Shown piece after piece: positions 1-6,535 of a DNA stretch of 11,759 nucleotides. This DNA comes from Verrucomicrobiota bacterium (GTDB lineage Bacteria > Verrucomicrobiota > Verrucomicrobiia > Limisphaerales > AV2). The stretch spans positions 12,130-23,888 of the forward strand of contig QHOP01000273.1 of NCBI GenBank assembly GCA_003219345.1, written 5' to 3'. Within the stretch, counting starts at the first letter, position 1. The number at the start of each line of letters is the position of its first letter. The translations under genes and the position numbers were made by a program. The notes beneath the pieces were generated by a model. That model worked only from the letters and a program-made list of their open reading frames with translations. It had not been told where the DNA came from and searched no databases.

Positions 1-660
1 AACCTCTCGCCCGACGACGTCGTCAACGCCATCGCCGCCGCCAACACAATCAGCCCCTCCGGCAACGTGATGCTCGGCGACAAATACCCGATGGTGCCAC
101 TCAACTCTGTGGTGAAGAACATCAAAGACCTCGAAGTCGTCCCGATTCGGGCCGGGACTTTTCCCGCCGTGTTCGTGCGCGACGTGGCCGACGTGCAGGA
201 CGCCTCCGACATCGTGACGTGCTACGCGCTGGTGAATGGCCGCCGCACGGTCTATATCCCCGTCACCAAGCGAGCCGACGCCTCGACGCTGGCTGTCGTC
301 AATCTCGTCAAAAACAACCTGCCAAAATTCCAGAGCGTGTTGCCAGACGACGTGAAGGTCAGCTATGAGTTTGATCAATCGCCATACGTCACGCGCGCCA
401 TCAACGGCCTGACGCTCGAAGGCGCGCTGGGCGCGGTGCTGAGCGGGTTGATGGTGCTGCTGTTTTTGCGCGACTGGCGGAGTGCGCTGATCGTTGTCAT
501 CAACATTCCGCTCTCGCTGCTGGCGGCGGTGTTCGGGCTGTGGCTGACCGGTCAGACGATCAATCTCATGACGCTGGGCGGACTCGCGCTCGCGGTCGGC
601 ATCCTCGTGGACATGTCCACCGTCGCCATCGAAAACATTCACACGCACATGGCGCGCGCA

Positions 661-736
661 AAAGTGGGACGGGCTTCCAGCCTGTCCAGGGAACGCACCA
701 GTGCGAACCAGACAGGCAAGATGCCTGTCCCACTTT
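661..736. repeat. In-frame palindromic repeat inside the RND permease (copy 1)
   Basis: Two 26-nt arms (661-686 and 711-736) are inverted copies matching at 22 of 26 positions, around a 24-nt loop. The core is GTGGGACGGGCTTCCAGCC on the left and GATGCCTGTCCCAC on the right. Codons 661-738 add 26 residues (VGRASSLS ... GKMPVPLS) between TM4 and TM5 without shifting frame. I recall similar peptides as insertions in Verrucomicrobia proteins, which suggests a lineage-wide dispersed repeat; a copy count was not possible here. Confidence 0.88.
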
Positions 737-1897
737 CAATCGCGCGCGCCGTCGCGGACTCGGGCCGTGAAGTCGCGTTGCCGTTGCTCATCGCCATGCT
801 GTGCGTGCTGGCGGTTTTCATCCCGTCGTTTTTCATGGAAGGCGCGGCCAGGGCGCTGTTCGTGCCGCTGTCGCTGGCGGTCGGTTTCTCGATGGTCGCC
901 TCGTATGTGCTGGCCAGCTCGCTGGTGCCGGTGCTTTCGACGTGGACGAACCGCGCAGATCGAGAGGACGAAATTGGAACCGCGAAGAAAACCTCTTCCG
1001 AGTTCCAGCGTTTTCAGGAGTTCTACGCCGGGGCTGCGCGCAAGATTGTTTCCGCCCGTTGGCTTGTCGCAGGCGCGTATCTGGCCTCGGCAGTGCTGGT
1101 GATCAAATTCATCGGCGACCGGATCGGCACGGAGATTTTTCCGAAGGTTGAGGCCGGCCAGCTTCAAGTGCGCCTGCGCGCACCGAGCGGTACGCGGGTG
1201 GACCGCACTGAGGCGCTCGCGTTGCAAGTGCTCGACATCATAAAGCAGGAAGCAGGCGCCGATAACGTGGCACTGTCCCTCGGCTTCATCGGCGTGCACG
1301 CGCCGAGCTATCCGGTGAATCTGGTCTATCAATGGAACGGCGGTTCGGAGGAAGGCGTCCTGCAAGTGCAGTTGAAGCGTGGCGCGCATTTGGCCATCGA
1401 GGATTTGAAGGAGCGATTGCGGGCGCGGCTCGGAAAAGAATTGCCCGAGGTGAGGTTCTCATTCGAGCCGAGCGACATCGTGAGCCGCGTGATGAGCTTT
1501 GGCTCGCCAACGCCCGTCGAAGTGGCGGTAAGCGGGCCGAATCTGCCCGCCAACCGGGAGTTCGCGGAGAAACTGCGGGAGAACCTGGAGAGAATCCCTT
1601 CACTCCGCGACATTCAGTTCGGCCAGTCGCTGGATTACCCGACGGTGGACGTGGCGCTGAACCGCGAGCGCGCCGGCTTGATGGGCGTGAAGACCGTGGA
1701 CGTCTCTCGCTCGCTGGTGGCCGCGACCTCCTCCAGCCGGTTTACCACGCCGGTCTATTGGGCCGACCCGAACAGCGGCGTCGCGTATCAAATCCAGGTG
1801 CAGATTCCGCAGCCGCAAATGAACTCGATGGAGGAGGTGAAGAACATTCCCGTGGCGCTGCGCGACGGCAAATCGGTGCTGCTGCGCAACGTGGCGA

Positions 1898-2647
1898 ATG
1901 TCTCCAGCGCCACGGCGGTCGGTGGCGAACAAAGTCGAGCAGGCAGCCAAGCATGCGGGCGATCCGCCGCCCAGGGTCGGCGTTGCTGTGCGCGGGCAAA
2001 TCGCGCCAATGCGCCAGATGCTCGACGGCCTGGAAAATGGTTTGTTGCTGGCGGTCGTGGTCATCTTCCTGTTGCTGGCGGCGAACTTTCAATCGTTCCA
2101 GCTTTCGTTCATCGTGGTCTCGACGGTTCCTGCGGTCATCGCGGGCGTCGTGCTGATGCTTTGGATCACGGGCACGACGGCGAATCTCCAGTCGTTCATG
2201 GGTGCGATCATGGCCATCGGCGTGGCGGTAGCGAACGCAATTCTGCTGGTGACATTCGCCGAGCGCGCCAGAATGGGACAGGCTTCCAGCCTGGCTGCAC
2301 CGACGCCTTCGGTGGCTGGCGCAGGCGAGACGCCTGTCCCGCTATCTGCCGCCGAAGCAGCCGTGGACGGCGCGCGCAGCCGTTTGCGCCCGATTCTCAT
2401 GACCAGCCTCGCGATGATGGCCGGCATGTTGCCGATGGCGTTGGGCCTCGGTGAAAGCGGCGAGCAGACCGCGCCGCTGGGTCGCGCGGTGATCGGCGGT
2501 CTGGCTGCGGCGACGATGGCGACGTTGCTCGTGTTGCCGTCGGTGTTCGCACTCGTGCGAGCGCGGGCCAGCACGAAGTCCCGCTCGCTCGACCCGGACG
2601 ATCCGCTCAGCGGCCATTATGTTTCACCAGCGAGAAGCGCCCGCTAA
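1898..2647 (+). pseudogene. RND efflux permease, C-terminal part in the shifted frame
   Basis: This is the second half of the permease in frame 2. True similarity starts around 1922 (VANKVEQ); the ATG at 1898 lies just before the junction and is probably fortuitous. It carries the end of the second porter domain (APMRQMLDGL), then TM8 to TM12: LLLAVVVIFLLLAANF, the LSFIVVSTVPAVIAGVV helix, TM10 with GVAVANAILLVTFAE, TM11 with RPILMTSLAMMAGMLPMAL, and TM12 with TLLVLPSVFALV. It then has a hydrophilic tail, SLDPDDPLSGHY. Where AcrB has the essential TM10 Lys940 this protein has Ala (2231-2233). A palindromic repeat (2273-2347) sits in the loop after TM10. The last four codons and stop, RSAR*, come from a dispersed repeat that begins at 2633, so the native C-terminus has been replaced or trimmed. 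On its own this fragment could not form a pump. Confidence 0.83.
2273..2347. repeat. In-frame palindromic repeat inside the RND permease (copy 2)
   Basis: This is the same family as the repeat at 661-736. Arms 2275-2293 and 2322-2340 pair at 16 of 19 positions, with the core GGGACAGGCTTCCAGCCTG. The 75-nt insertion adds 25 codons (MGQASSLA ... GETPVPLS) in the cytoplasmic loop after TM10, the pseudo-symmetric equivalent of the loop holding copy 1. Both copies are read in the same frame, giving the shared peptide pattern GxASSL ... G-x-x-PVPLS. The loop between the arms is not shared, so these look like two independent insertions rather than a recent duplication. Confidence 0.87.
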
Positions 2648-2770
2648 ACACGCCAAACACGCGAATTGAAAAAACAAAATGCACCACCGGCTTGTCAGTA
2701 GCGAAAAACCGGCGAAGAGTTCCAATTCAAAATATTTAGCGTCCGTTCGCGTCTTTAGCGGGCAATCCCA
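2633..2770. repeat. Repeat module A-D with inverted ends, left of the GxxExxY gene
   Basis: The module starts with a 33-nt unit (2633-2665), identical to 3231-3263, and ends with a 36-nt unit (2735-2770), identical to 3359-3394. Its ends are inverted copies: GCCCGCTAAACACGC at 2639 against GCGTCTTTAGCGGGC ending at 2763, matching at 14 of 15. The stretch 2639-2763 therefore looks like a small element with terminal inverted repeats. The interior shares only a GAAGAGTTC patch and an A-rich stretch with the right-hand module. It supplies the RSAR* end of the permease. No open frame of note lies inside. Confidence 0.85.
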
Positions 2771-2823
2771 TGGGCGAGTTGGCGCACTTTCCCAAAACGA
2801 AGATGTGAGGATTGCCCGCTAAA
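2754..2823. repeat. Perfect 15-bp inverted repeat just upstream of the GxxExxY gene
   Basis: TTTAGCGGGCAATCC (2754-2768) is the exact reverse complement of GGATTGCCCGCTAAA (2809-2823), with a 40-nt loop between them. The right arm runs into a third copy of the repeat head (2814-2840, identical over 27 nt to 2639-2665), which ends one base before the ATG of the GxxExxY gene. As RNA this would form a strong stem in the gene's leader; as DNA it may be a recombination or transposition end. No T-run follows, so it is not a typical terminator. Confidence 0.8.
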
Positions 2824-2840
2824 CACGCCAAACACGCGAA

Positions 2841-3245
2841 ATGAAAAACAAAGTCAACGATTTGCTGTTCAAAGCGGAATGCTACGCGATCATTGGAGGA
2901 TGCTTCGCGGTTTACAAGGACAAGGGCTGCGGATTCCTTGAGCCGGTTTATCAGGAGTGCATGGAAATCGAGTTCGAACACTTGAAGATTCCGGCCGTTC
3001 CGAAGCCGCAACTGACCCTGAGTTACCGCGGTCGAACGTTGCGACAAACTTATCAACCCGATTTCATTTGTTTTGGCAAAATCATCGTCGAACTCAAAGC
3101 CGTTTCTGCGCTGGCCGACGAACATCGCGCTCAAGTCCTCAATTATTTGAACGCGACCGGCCACCAACTCGGCTTGCTCGTGAACTTCGGTCATTACCCA
3201 AACCTGGAATGGGAACGAATCGTGAACACAAGAAGCGCCCGCTAA
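2841..3245 (+). CDS. GxxExxY family protein (PDDEXK_3, predicted nuclease fold)
   Basis: This is a complete 134-residue protein of the GxxExxY family, whose members carry a PD-(D/E)XK nuclease-like fold; no cellular role is established to my knowledge. The name motif is visible as GFLEPVY near residues 32-38. The nuclease-type core is QPDFICFGKIIVELKA (about residues 70-85), with Asp, Glu and Lys in the expected D...ExK order. The C-terminal half (AQVLNYLNATGHQLGLLVNFG) is typical of the family. The ATG follows directly on a repeat copy (2814-2840), and the last codons and stop (RSAR*, TAA 3243-3245) lie inside another copy (3231-3263). No clear ribosome-binding site is present. The gene sits between an RND permease and a scrap of a second one, so it appears to be a cassette dropped into an efflux operon. 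Confidence 0.88.
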   Translation: MKNKVNDLLFKAECYAIIGGCFAVYKDKGCGFLEPVYQECMEIEFEHLKIPAVPKPQLTLSYRGRTLRQTYQPDFICFGKIIVELKAVSALADEHRAQVLNYLNATGHQLGLLVNFGHYPNLEWERIVNTRSAR

Positions 3246-3394
3246 ACACGCCAAACACGCGAACTGCAAAAAGAAAATGAAACACCTCTTTTCAGACCTG
3301 GATCACAGCTCCCTCGGAAATGGGCGCGCATTGCGTGAAGAGTTCTAATCGGAAAAATTTTAGCGTCCGTTCGCGTCTTTAGCGGGCAATCCCA
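3231..3394. repeat. Repeat module C-E with inverted ends, right of the GxxExxY gene
   Basis: This is a second copy of the module at 2633-2770, in the same orientation. The first 33 nt and last 36 nt are identical to that module, while the interior has diverged and is somewhat longer. Its inverted ends span 3237-3387. It overlaps the last five codons of the GxxExxY gene and abuts the RND remnant at 3394. The two modules thus bracket the GxxExxY gene as direct repeats and could recombine to delete it. Confidence 0.85.
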
Positions 3395-3471
3395 GGGTTG
3401 TGACGGCGACGCTGCTGGTGCCGTTCGTTGTTCCCGTCTTGTGTCTGTGGCTGAAGGGCGATAGAAAGTGA
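3388..3471 (+). pseudogene. C-terminal scrap of a second RND permease
   Basis: After the right-hand repeat module a short frame reads PRVVTATLLVPFVVPVLCLW, then LKGDRK and a TGA at 3469-3471. The T-x-T-L-L-x-x-F-V-V-P-V-L pattern is the last transmembrane helix of HAE1-type RND permeases. It is not the missing end of the upstream permease, which has its own TM12 and tail before 2633. It lies directly upstream of the adaptor gene, where the 3' end of a pump gene is expected. I infer that a second, tandem permease gene was deleted, leaving 20-odd codons. The fragment is short, so the family call rests on the helix pattern and position. Confidence 0.65.
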
Positions 3472-3494
3472 ACCTGTTTACCGGATGAGCTCTT

Positions 3495-4592
3495 ATGCAA
3501 GATAGTTATTTTCCTTTTGGCACTGTCGCGTTCGGGACTTTGACGCTGACGCTCCTGTGCGGTTGCGATCGTTCCAGCTCCAGCGCGAGACCGGCAAACG
3601 TATCGTCATCGGCCCAGGTCAATGTCCAGGTGGTCCGCCCGCACATCGGTGAAATCACGCGCAGCATTACATTGCCGGCGGAAATCAAGGCGTATCAGCA
3701 GGCAACGCTTTACGCCAAGGTCGCAGGCTATTTGAAAACCATCCCCGTCGATAAAGGCGACGAAGTCAAAGCGGGCACGTTGTTGGCCGAGATCGAAGTT
3801 CCCGAACTGCTGGCCGACTTGTCCAAATACAAAGCCGAAGTCGAAGTCGCGGAGATTGATTACAAACGCGTGAGTGAGGCGCAAAAGAAGGCATCTGACC
3901 TGGTCGTGCCGCAAACCGTGGACAATGCGAAGGGGAAACTTGACGTTGCGAAGGCGAACCTGGAACGGACGGAGACACTGCTCGGTTTTGCCAGAATCAC
4001 AGCGCCGTTTTCCGGCAAGGTGACCCGGCGATTGGTGGACCCGGGCGCCTTCATCCCGGCCGCGACCTCCGGCAGCGCGGCGCAGAACGCGGCTCTGATG
4101 ACCCTGATGGATTTCACCCGAGTGCGTGTCCAGGTCGCAGTCCCCGAACCGGAAGTGCCGTTCATCAGAAGCGGTCTGCCGGTCAAGGTCACGGTGGATG
4201 AACTGCCCAACCGCGTCTTTGAAGGCGAGGTGGCGCGATTTGCCTACGCGTTGGACGAGACCACCAAGACCATGTTGAGCGAAATCGAAATTCCCAATCC
4301 GAAGGGCGAACTTCGACCGGGCATGTTCGCGACCGTCAGGATCGTGGCGGAACAAAAGAACGATGCGCTGCTGATCCCCGTCGAAGCTCTGGTCGTTGAA
4401 AAAATCAGAAATTCCGTGTTCGCGGTTGTGGACGGCAAGGCCAAAAAGGTCCCGGTAAAAACCGGATTCAACGACGGCAGTTCCGTCGAAATTCTCGAGG
4501 GCTTGGGGTCGGGTGAGCCGGTGATTCTGGTTGGTAAACAGACGATCAATGACGGGCAAGTGGTGAGAGTGGCGGAGCCGATCTCGAAATGA
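3495..4592 (+). CDS. RND efflux periplasmic adaptor (membrane fusion protein), lipoprotein
   Basis: This 365-residue adaptor would link an RND permease to a TolC-type channel. The N-terminus is a lipoprotein signal (LTLLCGC, lipid-accepting Cys24). Asp follows at +2, which in E. coli favours inner-membrane retention and fits an adaptor. Domains in order are: first beta-barrel/lipoyl strand (AYQQATLYAKVAGYL, about 60-75), lipoyl half (VDKGDEVKAGTLLAEIEVPE), an alpha-helical hairpin (about 95-155), second lipoyl half (ARITAPFSGKVTRRLVDPG), beta-barrel (VRVQVAVPEPEVPFI) and membrane-proximal domain (LLIPVEALVV onward). No break was seen. A GGATGAG at 3483-3489 lies 5 nt before the ATG. Its stop overlaps the TolC start (ATGA, 4589-4592), indicating translational coupling. 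It is the only efflux component here that looks intact, with broken partners on both sides. Confidence 0.93.
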   Translation: MQDSYFPFGTVAFGTLTLTLLCGCDRSSSSARPANVSSSAQVNVQVVRPHIGEITRSITLPAEIKAYQQATLYAKVAGYLKTIPVDKGDEVKAGTLLAEIEVPELLADLSKYKAEVEVAEIDYKRVSEAQKKASDLVVPQTVDNAKGKLDVAKANLERTETLLGFARITAPFSGKVTRRLVDPGAFIPAATSGSAAQNAALMTLMDFTRVRVQVAVPEPEVPFIRSGLPVKVTVDELPNRVFEGEVARFAYALDETTKTMLSEIEIPNPKGELRPGMFATVRIVAEQKNDALLIPVEALVVEKIRNSVFAVVDGKAKKVPVKTGFNDGSSVEILEGLGSGEPVILVGKQTINDGQVVRVAEPISK

Positions 4593-5596
4593 ACCACCAC
4601 AGCACAAGCTCCAAACTCCAGAGAAGTGCCACTGTGCCAACGACAAGAACCTTGAGCGCGCGATGTCGTTTTGGTTTTTGTCGTTTTGTGCTGGGGGTTT
4701 CTCTGGGGTTTGGACTTTGGGGTTTGGGATTTCATGCCGGGGCGCAGCCTACGACCGGAACTTATCCAATTGATTTGCCGACCGCGTTGCGTCTGGCCGG
4801 CGCGCAGAATCTTGACATCCAGATCGCGCGCGAACGACTGGCTGAAGCCGAGGCCAATCACGCAAGCGCGGTCGCTCAGTTCTTCCCCTGGCTTGCGCCC
4901 GGAGCCGTGTATCGGCGGCACGAAAATCGGATTCAGGCAGTGGACGGCTCAATCTTTGACGCCGATAAACAATCCTACACCGTAGGCGGCGCGGTCACGG
5001 CCCAGGTGGACCTCGGCGATGCGATTTACAAATCACTCGCGGCGAAACAACTGGTCAAAGCCGCTGACCATGCGCTCGACGCGCAGCGACAGGATGCCAC
5101 ACTGGCAGCGGCACAGGGATACTTTGAACTGGCTTTCGCCCACGCGTCTGTGGACGTGGCGACGGAGGCCGTTAGAATTTCCAGCGATTACGAGACGCAA
5201 GTGGAACGCGCCGTCGAAGCCGGCATCGCGTTCAAAGGCGATCAGCTTCGTGTCCGCGTGCAGACGCAGCGGGATCAACTCGCCCTCCGGCAGGCCGCAG
5301 AACTGCAACGCGTTGTCGCAGCCCGACTGGCGCAGACACTCCACCTCGATCCGGTCGTGGAACTGGCCGCCAGCGACGCGAGGCTCGTGCCGCTTTCACT
5401 CGTGACGACGAACAGGACACTGGACGCGTTGGTTCGTGAAGCGCATGTATCACGTCCGGAACTCAGGCAAATCCACTCCCTGGTGGCCGCTGCGAATGAT
5501 GCGAAGAACGGCGCCGTTTATGGGCCGCTGGTCCCTTCGCTTGGCGCGCAGGCGGTCGTCGGCGGGCTGGGTGGCGGGAAGAACAATGACGTTTGA
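4589..5596 (+). pseudogene. TolC-family outer-membrane efflux protein, N-terminal part of a broken gene
   Basis: This is the outer-membrane channel subunit of the efflux system. The first 25 residues are hydrophilic, then a Gly/Phe/Leu-rich segment (FVLGVSLGFGLWGLGF) and AGAQP give a plausible signal peptide. The mature part starts with the usual DLPTALRLAGAQNLDIQIARERL. It continues through the first helical hairpin (VQVDLGDAIYKS-type strand, then AADHALDAQRQDATLAAAQGYFELA) and the repeat ETQVERAVEAGIAFKGDQLRVRVQTQ. The second half begins at RPELRQIHSLVAAANDAKNGA. It reads GGLGGGKNNDV and hits TGA at 5594-5596. The expected beta-strand segment (about 25 residues, my estimate from the family) is absent, and the rest of the protein resumes in frame 3. 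A small deletion with frameshift explains this; an assembly error is the alternative. Confidence 0.85.
4609..4715. repeat. Inverted repeat and G/T-rich tract in the signal-peptide region of the TolC gene
   Basis: CTCCAAACTCCAGAG (4609-4623) and CTCTGGGGTTTGGAC (4701-4715) are inverted copies matching at 13 of 15 positions. From about 4664 to 4733 the + strand is nearly devoid of A and runs in TTTGGGG-like units. This tract encodes the hydrophobic core of the predicted signal peptide. It looks like inserted repeat sequence rather than ordinary coding sequence; origin not established. Confidence 0.6.
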
Positions 5597-5927
5597 CCTA
5601 AGCCGGAAGCGGGCGGCCGAATCTCGTCTGCAAGGAACCAGGTTGACTGAGGAAAAATTGCGGGATGAAATCAGCCGTCAGGTCGTCGAAGCCTTCGCCC
5701 GGCTGCAATCCTCAGCCGACCAGATCGACACCGCCAAACGGGCGCTCACCGCCGCAGAAGAAGCATTGAGGCTGGCGCGGACGCGGAAGGAGTACGCCGT
5801 CGGTGTTGTCCTCGAAACCATACAAGCCGAGCAGGACCTTACCCGCGCCCGGCTGGACTATTTAAAGGCCGTAACCGAATTCAACAAGGCGCAATACGCG
5901 GTCAACAAAGCCATTGGAAAACTTTAA
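5586..5927 (+). pseudogene. TolC-family outer-membrane efflux protein, C-terminal part in the shifted frame
   Basis: This is the remaining 113 codons of the channel in frame 3. It starts at an ATG (5586-5588) that overlaps the end of the upstream fragment: MTFDLSRKRAAESRLQGTRL. It then gives the last long helical hairpin (EEKLRDEISRQVVEAFARLQ, then AKRALTAAEEALRLARTRKE), the GVVLETIQAEQDLTRARLDYLKAV repeat and the end NKAIGKL. FDLSRKRAAESRL is the helix that normally follows the missing strand, so the junction lies at about 5587-5594. A purine-rich GGCGGGAAG lies before the ATG, so coupled re-initiation is conceivable, but a channel split in this way, with a strand missing, is unlikely to work. 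Confidence 0.8.
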
Positions 5928-6044
5928 TCATCTGTACCACTACTCCCATCTATGTCCTGCTTGCTTTTGCCCCACCACGCGGGCAGGATTAGACTCCGTG
6001 TTGGAGTAACGAAGCAAGCGACGGCCCGGGAGACAAGTCGGCCA

Positions 6045-6479
6045 ATGAAAGATGCTCTGAGAATTCCGGTTCTCGAAGACGATGACAACGATGTCGAACT
6101 CGTCCGTCGCTGTCTGAGCCAGGAAATTCCAGGCGTCGTGGTGGACGAGTGGCCGAAGGCGCTGTTTGGTGTGATGATCGACGTGAGGGAACACCGGCGG
6201 GCGGAAGCATTCCTGGAAGGACAAGTCTCTGCCGTTCTCCGGGAATGTTGCATCTCACGCGAGGCTTGCAGGACCTACTCGCTTGAGCATCCGGGTGCGT
6301 GCCGTGCGGCAGACAGGAATTATGCGGCTCGGACGTTGCGTAGCACCGACTACGTACAATTTCGTAGCCAGAATACGCAGGCGCGCGAGTGGCGTCTCCA
6401 TCCGGAAAAGCGTAAAAGGACGCTCATGTATGCCCAGCGTCAGCCTTCCTCTTGGGACCATCACACGACGGCGGATTGA
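6045..6479 (+). pseudogene. Remnant of a receiver/PAS-type sensor histidine kinase
   Basis: The frame opens with MKDALRIPVLEDDDNDVELV, the start of a response-regulator receiver domain (beta-1, EDDDND acidic pocket, helix 1). After about 40 residues it jumps to FGVMIDVREHRRAEAFLEGQ, the linker after a PAS domain (the PAC-type GVxxDITERKRAE pattern). The rest of the receiver, including its phospho-acceptor Asp, and the whole PAS body are absent. Beyond about 6230 the frame to the TGA at 6477-6479 shows no domain. Short hints of a decayed GAF-like segment appear in other frames (SPGML near 6235, APTTYN near 6335), but these are weak. No dimerisation/His or ATPase region exists. I read this as a hybrid sensor protein reduced by internal deletion. 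The 117 nt from 5928 to 6044 show nothing recognisable, although the frame is open upstream to 5952. Confidence 0.6.
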
Positions 6480-6535
6480 GGAATGCGATGCAGGCGCTCA
6501 CAGCGGCCAAAAAGCACCAGTCAGCGCGAGTTCAG

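Larger units (their letters stand above)
1..2454 (+). pseudogene. RND efflux permease, N-terminal part of a frameshifted gene (5' end outside window)
   Basis: This is the inner-membrane, proton-driven pump subunit of an RND (HAE1/AcrB-like) tripartite efflux system. The frame is open from base 1, so about the first 200 residues of a roughly 1050-residue family are missing. Visible in order are the end of the first porter domain, TM2 (about 421-477), TM3 (484-555), TM4 with the relay motif GILVDMSTVAIENI (about 590-642), an in-frame repeat insertion (661-738), TM5 and TM6 (about 772-936), and the second periplasmic porter half (IFPKVEAGQ, about 1135 onward). Family similarity stops near 1918-1923 (SATAVG). 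The same frame then reads on to a TGA at 2452-2454 as unrelated, Arg/Gly-rich sequence, while the true continuation is in frame 2. The Asp equivalent to AcrB D407 is kept (610-612), but the D408 position is Met (613-615). I read it as a pseudogene; an assembly error at the junction is the alternative. Confidence 0.85.

Noticed and set aside
1924..2454. Continuation of the permease frame 1 beyond the junction
   Set aside because: It reads as Arg/Gly/Ala-rich sequence without membrane segments, while frame 2 over the same bases gives TM8 to TM11 of the permease.
2633..3394. CRISPR-like array from recurring 27-36-nt units
   Set aside because: The copies are unevenly spaced, in both orientations, and enclose a gene; there are no regular spacers and no cas genes.
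3606..4646. 346-codon open frame on the minus strand opposite the adaptor gene
   Set aside because: It is antisense to a well-supported adaptor protein, rich in His/Arg/Phe as expected of a shadow frame, and has no recognisable motif.
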